Source: Halorubrum ezzemoulense DSM 17463 (GTDB lineage: Archaea; Halobacteriota; Halobacteria; Halobacteriales; Haloferacaceae). Taken from it: 32,813 nt of DNA. Below the pieces are notes generated by a model. It made no database searches. It saw only the letters and a list, made by a program, of their open reading frames with translations, and was not told the DNA's origin. The stretch lies in NCBI RefSeq assembly GCF_002114285.1, contig NZ_NEDJ01000037.1, positions 1-32,813 on the forward strand, written 5' to 3'. A program made the translations under genes and the position numbers. Below are positions 8,833 through 16,649 of this stretch, in pieces; position 1 is the stretch's first letter; each line of letters begins with the position of its first letter.

Positions 8833-8869
8833 GGCGCCCCGATACTATCAGTTCTGATATCCGGGCGCC
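8833..8869. promoter_or_regulatory. Nested inverted repeat upstream of htrI (candidate operator, or mutL end hairpin)
   Basis: Outer arms GGCGCCC (8833-8839) and GGGCGCC (8863-8869) are exact reverse complements. Between them lies a second exact pair, TATCAG (8846-8851) and CTGATA (8854-8859), with a TT spacer. The two pairs share almost the same centre. The site is immediately upstream of the htrI TATA-like box and about 40 bp downstream of the mutL stop. It could be a dyad for a light- or oxygen-response regulator, or a hairpin at the mutL 3' end. Confidence 0.5.
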
Positions 8870-8906
8870 TCGCCGAGCCTCGATCCAGGTCCTCGCGCCG
8901 CCGGGC

Positions 8907-11306
8907 TCACTCCGCGCGCCGGCCGCCGTGTCCCGGGTAGTCGCGTTCGAACCGGGACCCGATCTCCTCGCGGTCGATCCGGATCACAACCGGACGCCCG
9001 TGCGGGCAGGCGTAGGGGTTGTCGCAGGCGTCGAGCCGGTCGAGGAGGTCGACGACCCGGCCCTCGGTCAGTGAGGTGTTCCCCGTCACCGAGGGGTAAC
9101 AGGCGAGGTCGGCGAGCAGCTCGTCGACGGCGTCGACGACCGGTTCGTCGCCCTCGGCAGCGTCGTCGACCAGCGCGGACAGGGCGTCTCGCAGGAGGTC
9201 CGGGTCGAGCGCGGCGTCGAAGACGGCCGGGACCGCCGTCACCGCGACCTCGCGCTCGTCGGCGCGCTCCGCACGGAATCCGATCTCGGTGAGTTCGTCG
9301 ACGAACTCCTCGAACAGCGCCGCCTCGCGGGCGGTCAACCCGACCCGGACCGGCTCCGCGAGGGCCTGCGCCTCCGCGCCGTCCGCGACGGTCGCCTTCA
9401 GCCGCTCGTAGTTCACGCGCTCGTCGGCCGCGTGCTGGTCGATCAGCACGAGCCCGTCCGGCGCCTCGGCGACGACGTACGTCTCATGAAGCTGACCGAG
9501 CACCCGCAGCGGAGGCAGCGAGTCGAACTCGCGCTCGGCCTCGGTCGCCTCGCCGTCCAGCGTCCGCTGCCGGGTCCGTGCCCGTGTTCGGGGTACCGAC
9601 CGAGCCGCGTCCGCCCGGGCTCCCCTCCGGTCGCCCCCCGCCGCTCCGCTGCCATTCGCTGTCTCGTCGCCAGCCGTCGTTTCGTCTCCGACCGTCGTTC
9701 CGTCGCCGACCGTCGTTCCGTCGCCGACCGTCGTTCCGTCGCCGACCGTCGTTTCGTCCCCGACTTTCGTTTGGTCGCCGACTGCCGTCTCGTCGCTGGT
9801 TGCCGCTTCGCCTCGGCTCGGCTCGCACTCCGCGCCGTCGCTCTGCCGGCTCTGTGGACTGGGTCGGTCGTCGCCGCTCGCGTTGTGATTCGCGTCGCCG
9901 TCCCGGGGCTCGCCCGCGGGCTCTGCCGTTGGTTCGGCCCGGGTCCTCTCCCCCTCGCCGAGGTCGTCGACGGCCCACGCCGCGTCGTCGGACGGGTCCA
10001 GTTCGGTCGGCGTCGCGGGGTCGTCGTCGCCCTGACCCGGGTCGGCGTCGGTCACCGAGTCCGGGGTTCGGCCGGGATCTTCAGTGTTCGCCGACGTTCC
10101 GGGGTCGCCTGGCGTCCCGGAGTCGGAGACTGCCGCGGACTCGCGCCCCTCGCGGGCGGCGCGCTCGTGGTCGGTGTCCGCGCCGCCCACGGCCTCGGTG
10201 TCGGGCGTCTCGGGGGCGACCGCCGTCTCGTCGGGCGCCGACTGGCCCCGGGGCGCCGTCGACCGGATCAGGCCGTGGTCGAGCAGCGCCCCCTCGACGG
10301 CCGCCTCGACCGCTTCCCGGACCGCAGACCCCTCGTCGAAGCGGACCTCCAGCTTGCGGGGGTGGACGTTCACGTCCACGTCGCCGGCCGGGACCTCGAC
10401 GAAGAGGACCGCGAACGGGTAGCGGTCGGGGGCCAACTGACCGCCGTACGCCTCCAACGTCGCCTCGCGCAGCGTGCTCGCGGTGACGTACCGCCCGTTG
10501 ACGTACGTCGAGAGGTAGTCGCGCGTCGAGCGCGTCGTCTCCGGGTGCGAGACGAGCCCCGTCACCCGCCGGACCGGTGCGTCGGCGGAGTCGTCGCCCG
10601 CGTCGGTTCCCTCCGGCGTCCATTCCACGTCGATCATCGACTCGGCGACCTCGCGGCCGTAGACGGCGAGGACGGCCGAGCGGAGGTCGCCGTTCCCCTC
10701 GGTCGCGAACGTCTCGCGGCCGTCGTGTTCGAGCGACACTGCCACGTCGGGGTTCGCCAGCGCGTACCCGGTCACCACGGTGTTGACGTGATCGAACTCG
10801 GTCGCGGTCCGCTTGAGGAACTTCTCGCGCGCGGGAGTGTTATAAAACAGGTCGTCGACCTCGACGGTTGTTCCCGCGGGACAGCCCGCCGGGCGGGCCT
10901 CGCCCACGTCGCCGCCCGCGACGGTGATCTCCGCGCCGGCCTCGGCCTCCGGGGGGCGCGAACGGACGGTGAGCCGCGAGACCGCGCCGACCGTGTACAG
11001 CGCCTCGCCGCGGAAGCCGAGCGTGGCGACGCCGCGGTCGAGGTCCTCGATGTCGCCGATCTTCGAGGTGGCGTGCTCCGCGACGGCCGCCTCCAGTTGG
11101 TCCTCGGGGATTCCGACGCCGTCGTCGCGGACGCGGATCCCCTCCGTCCCGCCCGCCTCGACCGAGACGGCGACGCGGCTCGCGCCCGCGTCGAGGCTGT
11201 TCTCGACCAGTTCCTTCACGACGCTCGCGGGCCGCTCGACGACCTCGCCCGCCGCGATCCGCTGGACGGTCCGCTCGTCCAATCGCTCGATGTCTGGCGG
11301 CTCCAT
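8907..11306 (-). CDS. mutL: DNA mismatch repair protein MutL
   Basis: This 799-residue protein is the MutL matchmaker and nicking enzyme of mismatch repair. The N-terminal GHKL ATPase (about residues 1-330) shows ELVENSLDAGA, DDGVGI, TSKI and TLGFRGEAL. A long acidic disordered linker covers about residues 350-580. The C-terminal domain holds the endonuclease motif DQHA-x2-E-x4-E starting near Asp623, together with the ACYPSVTGN and CPHGRP metal-site segments, so nicking activity is expected. The linker contains hexapeptide repeats of the form VGDGTT. The ATG at 11306 gives the conserved start MEPPDIERLDERTVQRIAAG; an ATG at 11399 would add an unrelated extension and reach the repeat element. 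No mutS lies in the window. Confidence 0.95.
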   Translation of the reverse strand: MEPPDIERLDERTVQRIAAGEVVERPASVVKELVENSLDAGASRVAVSVEAGGTEGIRVRDDGVGIPEDQLEAAVAEHATSKIGDIEDLDRGVATLGFRGEALYTVGAVSRLTVRSRPPEAEAGAEITVAGGDVGEARPAGCPAGTTVEVDDLFYNTPAREKFLKRTATEFDHVNTVVTGYALANPDVAVSLEHDGRETFATEGNGDLRSAVLAVYGREVAESMIDVEWTPEGTDAGDDSADAPVRRVTGLVSHPETTRSTRDYLSTYVNGRYVTASTLREATLEAYGGQLAPDRYPFAVLFVEVPAGDVDVNVHPRKLEVRFDEGSAVREAVEAAVEGALLDHGLIRSTAPRGQSAPDETAVAPETPDTEAVGGADTDHERAAREGRESAAVSDSGTPGDPGTSANTEDPGRTPDSVTDADPGQGDDDPATPTELDPSDDAAWAVDDLGEGERTRAEPTAEPAGEPRDGDANHNASGDDRPSPQSRQSDGAECEPSRGEAATSDETAVGDQTKVGDETTVGDGTTVGDGTTVGDGTTVGDETTAGDETANGSGAAGGDRRGARADAARSVPRTRARTRQRTLDGEATEAEREFDSLPPLRVLGQLHETYVVAEAPDGLVLIDQHAADERVNYERLKATVADGAEAQALAEPVRVGLTAREAALFEEFVDELTEIGFRAERADEREVAVTAVPAVFDAALDPDLLRDALSALVDDAAEGDEPVVDAVDELLADLACYPSVTGNTSLTEGRVVDLLDRLDACDNPYACPHGRPVVIRIDREEIGSRFERDYPGHGGRRAE
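9672..9797 (-). repeat. 18-bp tandem repeats in mutL linker
   Basis: Three perfect 18-bp units run head to tail at 9690-9707, 9708-9725 and 9726-9743. Diverged units continue on both sides, from about 9672 to 9797. They are in frame and encode VGDGTT-type hexapeptides in the disordered linker of MutL. Variation in copy number would change linker length without shifting the frame. Confidence 0.85.
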
Positions 11307-11401
11307 TCGTACGCTCCGTCGGACGAGCGCGCACTTCAAGCCGTTGTCGGCGGTGACGGCGTGAGGGGAGGCGCTCGCGTGGTGCCGCTGTGCATACATG
11401 A

Positions 11402-11658
11402 ACTGCGGCGGCGCGTGCCTGCGAGCGGCCGCCCTCGGCGGCCGCGAGACGGCACGCGCGAGGGAGTCGCCGGCTCCCGGAGCGAAGCGGAGGGTGCCAG
11501 CGACGAGGTTGGGGAGGGGTGAGGTGCGGTTGCGGTGCGGGGTGAGTCAAAGGGTCAGTCGCGAGGGCGAAGGCGCGCGACGCAAGCACCGCAAGGAGCG
11601 AGCAGCGCGACCGACTGAGAAGCGCAGCGAGCGTGCGCCCGCCTCGCGACTGGGGCTT
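11402..11658 (-). repeat. Dispersed noncoding repeat element, copy 1
   Basis: Read on the minus strand, this 257-bp element runs from aagccccagtcgcgaggcg to cacgcgccgccgcagt and matches copy 2 at 17817-18089 in the opposite orientation. Shared blocks in order include aagccccag, gcggtgctt, tcgcgactg, ccgcaaccgca, cctcacccctcccc, ctccctcgcgcgtgcc, tcgcggccgcc and cggccgctcgcaggcacgcg. One stem is CAGTCGCGAGG (11556-11566) with CCTCGCGACTG (11642-11652). The other is GCGCGTGCC (11411-11419) with GGCACGCGC (11451-11459), enclosing GCGGCCGCC/GGCGGCCGC (11425-11433 and 11437-11445). It fills most of the gap between mutL and the ABC ATPase gene. The remaining 11659-11761 shows nothing I can name. 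Confidence 0.8.
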
Positions 11659-11761
11659 TACCGGTGTCTGTCGAGGTTCCACTGGCCTCAAATCACAGCG
11701 CGCAGGGAAAGTACGAACGAACGGTTCACAGGTCCGGACTGTCTCCGAAAATCGACCTTAT

Positions 11762-12895
11762 TCAAGCGACCGCGGCCGCGATCTCCTCGTCGGTGAGGAA
11801 CACATCCTCGCCGGTCTCGGGGTCGAACAGGTGGATGTGTTCCTCCGCGAAGGAGACACCGACCTCGTCGCCGGCCTCCGGCTTCACGTCGGCGGGCGAG
11901 CGGGCGAGGAAGTCCTCGGTCACGGTGAGGTGGACGTAGTTGTCGGAGCCGATCGGCTCGACGACCTCGACGGTCGAGCGCAGGTTCTCGTCGCCGCTCG
12001 GTGACTCGTCCAAGACGATGTTCTCCGGGCGGATGCCCAGCGTGTACCGGCCGTTCCGAAGGTCGTGGCCCCGGACGTACTCCGCGGAAAGATCGAGGTC
12101 CAGCCCCGCCTCCTCGTTCCGGATCGTCGCGCCAGCGCCGTCCGTCTCCACGTCGACGTCGACGAAGTTCATCGACGGCGAGCCGATGAAGCCGGCGACG
12201 AACTCGTTGACCGGGTTCTGGTACACCTCGGTGGGCTCGCCGACCTGCTGGAGTTCGCCGTCGTTCAGGATGGCGAGCCGGTCGCCCATCGTCATCGCCT
12301 CTTCCTGGTCATGAGTGACGTACATCGCGGTGACGCCGAACTCCTTCTGGAGCTTCTGGATCTCCGCGCGCATTTCCGTGCGGAGCTTCGCGTCGAGGTT
12401 CGAGAGCGGCTCGTCGAAAAGGAACACCTCGGGCTCGCGCGCGATGGCGCGGCCGAGCGCGACGCGCTGCTTCTGCCCGCCCGAGAGTTCGTCGGGCTTG
12501 TCGTCGAGGAGGTTCTCGATGCCCATCATCTCCGCCATCTCGCGGACGCGCTCGTGGCGCTCTTCCGTGGTCATCTCCGTGCTCATCTTGAGCCCGAACG
12601 CCATGTTCTCGCGGACCGTCTTGTGGGGGTACAGCGCGTAGTTCTGGAACACCATCGCGACCGGGCGCTCCTTCGCGTGGATGTCGGTCACGTCTTCGTC
12701 GTCGAAGTGGACGGTTCCGGACGTCGGCTCTTCGAGGCCCGCCACCATTCGCAGTGTGGTGGTCTTCCCACAGCCCGACGGTCCGACAACGGTCACGAAC
12801 TCCCCGTCGTCGATCTCCAGATCGAGGTCGTCGACGGCGACGATGGTTCCCCGGTCGAACTCCTTTCGGAGCGTATCGAGCGTGACGCGTGCCAT
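11762..12895 (-). CDS. ABC transporter ATP-binding protein, CUT1 sugar type (MalK/UgpC/MsmX-like)
   Basis: This 377-residue ATPase powers sugar uptake with the two permeases encoded divergently. The Walker A motif is GPSGCGKTT (about residues 39-47), the Q-loop is VFQNYALYPH, the signature is LSGGQKQR, and Walker B is VFLFDEPLSNLDAKLR, followed by the H-loop THDQEEAM. The ~130-residue C-terminal part is the TOBE/OB regulatory domain seen in MalK and UgpC (TLGIRPENI). The start at 12895 (MARVTLDTLRKEF) is the conserved one and has a TATA-like catatga (12919-12925) 24-30 nt upstream. The frame stays open far upstream into the binding-protein gene, but that part is antisense. Its separate promoter suggests it may serve more than one transporter. 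Confidence 0.93.
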   Translation of the reverse strand: MARVTLDTLRKEFDRGTIVAVDDLDLEIDDGEFVTVVGPSGCGKTTTLRMVAGLEEPTSGTVHFDDEDVTDIHAKERPVAMVFQNYALYPHKTVRENMAFGLKMSTEMTTEERHERVREMAEMMGIENLLDDKPDELSGGQKQRVALGRAIAREPEVFLFDEPLSNLDAKLRTEMRAEIQKLQKEFGVTAMYVTHDQEEAMTMGDRLAILNDGELQQVGEPTEVYQNPVNEFVAGFIGSPSMNFVDVDVETDGAGATIRNEEAGLDLDLSAEYVRGHDLRNGRYTLGIRPENIVLDESPSGDENLRSTVEVVEPIGSDNYVHLTVTEDFLARSPADVKPEAGDEVGVSFAEEHIHLFDPETGEDVFLTDEEIAAAVA

Positions 12896-13001
12896 TTCCC
12901 TGATGGCGGGTCCGCTGGCATATGAGTTCTTTGCTGTTTTCTTGATATATGGTGAAAGATCTCTTCTCAAATATCGGCTTTTCGCGTCGGTCCAGTCGAT
13001 C

Positions 13002-13020
13002 GTCGAGTCCTGAACTCGAC
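13002..13020. promoter_or_regulatory. Inverted repeat, candidate operator
   Basis: GTCGAGT (13002-13008) and ACTCGAC (13014-13020) are exact reverse complements with a 5-bp CCTGA spacer. The dyad lies about 50 bp upstream of the binding-protein TATA-like box and only 3 bp from a second palindrome. Its cognate regulator is unknown. Confidence 0.45.
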
Positions 13021-13023
13021 GCA

Positions 13024-13041
13024 GATCGATCCGGATCGATC
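13024..13041. promoter_or_regulatory. Perfect 18-bp palindrome, candidate operator
   Basis: GATCGATCCGGATCGATC is a perfect palindrome whose centre lies about 40 bp upstream of the binding-protein TATA-like box. Such a position fits binding of a dimeric activator or repressor. It also contains several GATC sites, so a methylation effect cannot be excluded. Confidence 0.5.
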
Positions 13042-13099
13042 GGGACGTACCCCAAACACTAAATGTATGAAAATATAATTCATCATTTGTTCTAGTCAC

Positions 13100-14377
13100 A
13101 TGAACGAGAAACGTAGAACGCTGCTCAAGGCGGTGGGGGGATCGACTGCGCTCGCGGCGCTCGCGGGCTGTATCAGCACCGGCGGCGACGGCGGGGACGG
13201 CTCCGACGGCGGGGACGGATCGGACGGCAGCGACGGCTCCGACGGCGGCACCACCGGCTCCGCGCGGCTGTGGGCCGACCTGGCCGACGCGGAGGACGAG
13301 GCGCTGACCGACTACATCGACCAGTACGAGTCGGATACGGGCAACACCATCAACAAGGAGGCGCCCGGCGGCGAGCTCGACCAGCAGCTCGAAACCGCGA
13401 TCCCGGCCGGCGACGGTCCCGACTCGTGGATCTGGGCTCACGACTGGGTCGGCCGGTTCGCGGTCCGCGAGGACCCCCCGTTCCTCTACGACGCGAGCGA
13501 CGACGTCGACGTCTCGCTCGACAGCTACACGCAGGCGGCGCGGGAGGCGGCGCAGTTCAACGACGGCCTCTACGGGCTCCCGTTCGCCTCCGAGACCGTC
13601 GCGCTGTTCTACAACGAGGACATGGTCGACGAGCCGCCGGAGACCATGGAGGAGATGGTCTCGATCATGGAGGAGTACCACGACCCGGAGAACGGGGAGT
13701 ACGGCCTCTCGTACCCCGTGACGAACCCCTACTTCGTCAGCGGGTTCATCCAGGCGTACGGCGGGAACATCTTCGACGAGGGGAACCTCGAAGTCGGCGT
13801 CGACAGCGACGCGTGTAAGCGGGGCATGGACGCCCTCGAAACGCTGTCCGACTACGTGCCGGCCGACCCCGGCTACGAGTCGCAGATCGTCGCGTTCGCC
13901 GACGGACTCGCGCCGTTCGCGATCAACGGACCGTGGGAGCTCGGCAACCTCAGCGGCGAGGTCGAGAACCTCGGCGTTACGACGCTGCCGACCGTCGACG
14001 GGAACCACCCGCGCTCGTACTCGGGCATCCAGCTGTTCTACTTCAGCTCGATGTTTGCCGACGCCGACCAGTCCACGGTCGACGCGGCGACCGGACTCGC
14101 CGAGTGGTACACCACGAACGAGGATATCATCCAGACCAACGCCGAAGAGCAGGGGTACATCCCCGTGCTGGCCGACGTCGTGGGCAACGACGACCTCTCC
14201 AGCGAGGTCCAGGCGTTCGCCCAGCAGGTCGACCACGGCGTCCCCATCCCGACGCACCCGGACATGGACAGCGTCTGGACGCCCGTGACGGAGGCGTTAG
14301 AGCGCGTCTTCAACGACGAGCAGGACAGCGACGCCGCGCTCGACCAGGCCGCCTCCGAGATCCGGGAGGCGCTGTAG
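13100..14377 (+). CDS. Sugar ABC transporter substrate-binding lipoprotein (MalE-like)
   Basis: This 425-residue protein captures a sugar outside the cell and delivers it to the permeases. The N-terminus is a Tat-type lipoprotein signal: KRRTLLK, a short hydrophobic stretch, then the lipobox LAGC with the lipidated Cys at about residue 23. A flexible Gly/Asp/Ser linker follows (about residues 27-52). The rest has the two-lobe fold of family-1 solute-binding proteins, with LPFASETVALFYNEDM and INGPWELGNL segments typical of maltose-type proteins. The gene heads an operon with both permeases 15 bp downstream. The substrate is probably a di- or oligosaccharide, but glucose or trehalose cannot be ruled out. 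Confidence 0.88.
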   Translation: MNEKRRTLLKAVGGSTALAALAGCISTGGDGGDGSDGGDGSDGSDGSDGGTTGSARLWADLADAEDEALTDYIDQYESDTGNTINKEAPGGELDQQLETAIPAGDGPDSWIWAHDWVGRFAVREDPPFLYDASDDVDVSLDSYTQAAREAAQFNDGLYGLPFASETVALFYNEDMVDEPPETMEEMVSIMEEYHDPENGEYGLSYPVTNPYFVSGFIQAYGGNIFDEGNLEVGVDSDACKRGMDALETLSDYVPADPGYESQIVAFADGLAPFAINGPWELGNLSGEVENLGVTTLPTVDGNHPRSYSGIQLFYFSSMFADADQSTVDAATGLAEWYTTNEDIIQTNAEEQGYIPVLADVVGNDDLSSEVQAFAQQVDHGVPIPTHPDMDSVWTPVTEALERVFNDEQDSDAALDQAASEIREAL

Positions 14378-14392
14378 GCACCCCTCGGAGCG

Positions 14393-15388
14393 ATGGCCTC
14401 TTCGCAACCTGGAACCGGCGTGAGCGGGCTGGCGCGTCTCCGATCGGCGCTGCCGTTCTCCAGTCGCGACTGGGGGCTGCTCCTCGTCGCGCCCGGCGTG
14501 CTGCTCTTCTCGAGTTTCATGCTGTACCCGATCTTCTACCTCTTCTACATCTCGCTGACCGACGCGACGTTCGCGGGGTCCGTGATCGGCGGGGGCGCCG
14601 ACCTGATCGGGCTGGCGAACTACGCCCAGCTGATCGGCGACTCGCAGTTCTGGACCTCGATGACGACGACGTGGCTGTTCGTCGCCGTCTCGCTCGTGAT
14701 CAAGGTGTTCCTCGCCGTGGAGATCGCGCTGCTGCTCAACCACGTGCGCGTCGCCGGGAAGCGCTACATGCGCGCGGCGGTGATCGTCCCGCTGGGGTTC
14801 CCCGGCATCTTCACGATCACCGTCTGGCGCGGAATGTTCAGCGACGCGCGATACGGCGTGTTCAACACGATACTGGGGCGATACAACGAGCTCATGTCGT
14901 CGCTGTCGGCGCCACAGGCCCTGCTGTTCGACGTGCCGATCGGCTTCCTGAGCGGCCGCTGGGAGGCGTTCTTCGCGTACGTCACCACGGAGGTGTGGCT
15001 GGCGTACCCGTTCATGGTGATCATCATCGTGAGCGCCTTACAGGACGTGCCCCGGTCGCTCCACGAGGCCGCGATGGTCGACGGCGCGGGGGCGCTCCAG
15101 CGGTTCCGCACCGTGACGCTGCCCGCGATCAAGGGACCGGTGCTGTTCGCGTCGATCCTCACGGCCGCGACCTCGTTCCAGCAGTTCCTGATCCCGTGGG
15201 TGTTCAATCAGGGCGGGCCGTCGAGACAGAACGAGCTGATCATCGTGTACGGCTACCGCGAGGCGATCACGTTCAACCAGTTCGGCCTGTCGGCGGCTAT
15301 CCTGATCGTCGGGATCGCGTTCGTCGGCATGTTCATGTACGTGGCCGTGCGCTACGGCGGCCTCGCCGAGGGGGTGGGTGACGAATGA
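14393..15388 (+). CDS. Sugar ABC transporter permease, MalF-like
   Basis: This 331-residue membrane protein has about six transmembrane helices, beginning with LLLVAPGVLLFSSFMLYPIF. It carries the EAA loop that docks on the ATPase, in the form EAAMVDGAGALQRFRTVTLP (about residues 226-245). It pairs with the second permease to form the sugar channel in the cytoplasmic membrane. Its stop overlaps the start of the second permease (ATGA, 15385-15388). A segment of about 40 residues between helices (GRYNELMSSLSAPQALLFDV and onward) is probably a loop. The family is secure; the substrate is not known. Confidence 0.92.
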   Translation: MASSQPGTGVSGLARLRSALPFSSRDWGLLLVAPGVLLFSSFMLYPIFYLFYISLTDATFAGSVIGGGADLIGLANYAQLIGDSQFWTSMTTTWLFVAVSLVIKVFLAVEIALLLNHVRVAGKRYMRAAVIVPLGFPGIFTITVWRGMFSDARYGVFNTILGRYNELMSSLSAPQALLFDVPIGFLSGRWEAFFAYVTTEVWLAYPFMVIIIVSALQDVPRSLHEAAMVDGAGALQRFRTVTLPAIKGPVLFASILTAATSFQQFLIPWVFNQGGPSRQNELIIVYGYREAITFNQFGLSAAILIVGIAFVGMFMYVAVRYGGLAEGVGDE

Positions 15389-16467
15389 GCCCCCTCGAGT
15401 CCGCGGTCGCGCTTGTCGGTTCCGCGGTCGCGCTGGTCCGCTCGAAGCTGGTCGCGTTCGCGACCGCACCGAAGCGGTTCTCCGTGATGATCCGGCGCGC
15501 GATCTACGACGTCCGCACGGGGAAGCGCAGCTCGTGGGACGTGACGAAGAGCGTCCTGATGACGTTGTTCGGGCTCGCGATGGTGCTCGTGCTGCTGTTC
15601 CCGCTGTTCTGGATCACGACCGCGTCGCTCGCGGAGGGCTCGCGGCTGTTCAACACGAGCGGCATCTTCCCGGACCCGTCGACGTACAACCTCGGCGCGT
15701 ACCGGTGGGTGATCTTCGAGTCTGACTTCTTCTTCGTCGACGGCGACTGGGGGTACCCCCAGCTCGTCCTCGGCGGGAGCGGCGGGCTGGTCAGCTTCCG
15801 GTGGGCCGGGACCGACACCGGTCCGGGCGCGGTGTTCAACAGCCTCTACATCGTCAGCGTAACGCTCGCGGCCGGGTTCGGCATGATCGTCCCGGCGGCG
15901 TACGCGTTCTCGCGCCGACAGTTCGTGGGGCGCAAGCGCATCCTCTACGGCTACGTGCTGTTCACGCAGATCGGCGCCGGGCTGTCGATCGCGACGCTCG
16001 TGGCGCTGTACTCGCTGTTCAGCTCCTACGGGCTCACGAACAACCTGTTCATCCTCGGGTTGTTCTACGCGGCGTCCGCGATCCCGTTCAACACGTGGCT
16101 GCTGAAGACGTACATGGACAACATCCCCGTCTCCTACGAGGAGGCGGCGATGGTCGACGGCGCGAGCTTCTTGGAGACGATCCGGGAGGTGATCCTCCCG
16201 CTGACGAAGCCGGGACTCGCGGTCGTGCTCATCTTCGTCTGGCTCGCCGGGTGGAACGAGTTCATCATCGCGCAGACCCTGCTGCGCCCGGAGAACTACC
16301 CGCTCTCGGTCGAACTGTACAACATCGCGACCGAGGGCCGGTTCTCGACGCCGTGGACTCGGTTCGCGGCGTTCGCGAACCTGTTCGCGCTGCCGGTCGC
16401 GATCGTCTACTTCGCGGCGCAGCGCTCCGTCGAAGACGGCCTGTCGTTCGGCGGCATGGAAGGGTAG
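15385..16467 (+). CDS. Sugar ABC transporter permease, MalG-like
   Basis: This 360-residue membrane protein is the second permease of the importer. The first ~45 residues are polar to amphipathic. Helix 1 (about residues 53-78) is followed by an extended external loop that includes an acidic aromatic segment (SDFFFVDGDWGYPQ). The EAA motif reads EEAAMVDGASFLETIREVIL near residues 252-271. The C-terminus ends GLSFGGMEG, a form common in MalG-type proteins. It overlaps the first permease gene by 4 bp. A T-rich stretch downstream may end transcription. Confidence 0.92.
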   Translation: MSPLESAVALVGSAVALVRSKLVAFATAPKRFSVMIRRAIYDVRTGKRSSWDVTKSVLMTLFGLAMVLVLLFPLFWITTASLAEGSRLFNTSGIFPDPSTYNLGAYRWVIFESDFFFVDGDWGYPQLVLGGSGGLVSFRWAGTDTGPGAVFNSLYIVSVTLAAGFGMIVPAAYAFSRRQFVGRKRILYGYVLFTQIGAGLSIATLVALYSLFSSYGLTNNLFILGLFYAASAIPFNTWLLKTYMDNIPVSYEEAAMVDGASFLETIREVILPLTKPGLAVVLIFVWLAGWNEFIIAQTLLRPENYPLSVELYNIATEGRFSTPWTRFAAFANLFALPVAIVYFAAQRSVEDGLSFGGMEG

Positions 16468-16486
16468 CCCGGCCTCCACGCGGACC

Positions 16487-16514
16487 GTTTTCGGTTCTCC
16501 CTTCGTTCTCGTCG
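16487..16514 (+). terminator. Possible T-rich terminator after permease operon
   Basis: About 20 bp after the MalG-like stop the plus strand becomes pyrimidine-rich with a TTTT run (ccgttttcggttctcccttc). Archaeal transcription often stops at such tracts without a hairpin. The rest of the gap to 16649 separates convergent genes and shows only a short GGCGG/CCGCC dyad at 16623-16634. Confidence 0.3.
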
Positions 16515-16649
16515 TCTCCTCATTCTCGGCCGCCCCGTTGACCGACGGCGTCGCTCCGGGGCGAGTCGTCTGGTAACGGGGCCGGATTCACCCGGTCAAA
16601 GAACCAGATGTATCCGGTAACAGGCGGAGCCGCCCGGAACCGCTCTCGC

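Larger units (their letters stand above)
12896..13099. promoter_or_regulatory. Divergent control region between ABC ATPase and binding-protein genes
   Basis: This 204-bp gap is much richer in A and T than its surroundings. Toward the binding-protein gene, aaatataa at 13071-13078 lies 22-29 nt before the ATG at 13100. Toward the ATPase gene, catatga at 12919-12925 lies 24-30 nt before its ATG. Two dyads lie between the promoters (listed separately). A shared regulator acting on both directions is a reasonable inference; I do not find the TrmB-type TACT...GAGTA site. Confidence 0.6.

Noticed and set aside
7365..9074. Plus-strand open frame opposite htrI (about 569 codons)
   Set aside because: It lies antisense to a clear HtrI gene and crosses a second gene end. 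The composition is atypical for a haloarchaeal protein, being rich in Arg and Leu.
9690..9743. Regular 18-bp direct repeats that could suggest a CRISPR array
   Set aside because: The units abut without spacers, stay in frame in mutL and encode a hexapeptide, so they are a coding tandem repeat.
9432..11522. Long plus-strand open frame opposite mutL (about 696 codons)
   Set aside because: It is the shadow of mutL, with Arg-rich sequence and no domain. Its VADRRS-like repeats are the antisense of the MutL linker repeat.
11398..11796. Short open frame across repeat copy 1, with a similar one across copy 2 at 17777-18211
   Set aside because: Both translate to Arg-rich sequence and share similarity only because the underlying repeat is shared. 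No start signal or protein-like composition is seen.
12896..14257. Upstream extension of the ABC ATPase frame into the binding-protein gene
   Set aside because: The frame is open but antisense to a real gene. The conserved ATPase start is at 12895 with its own TATA-like box.
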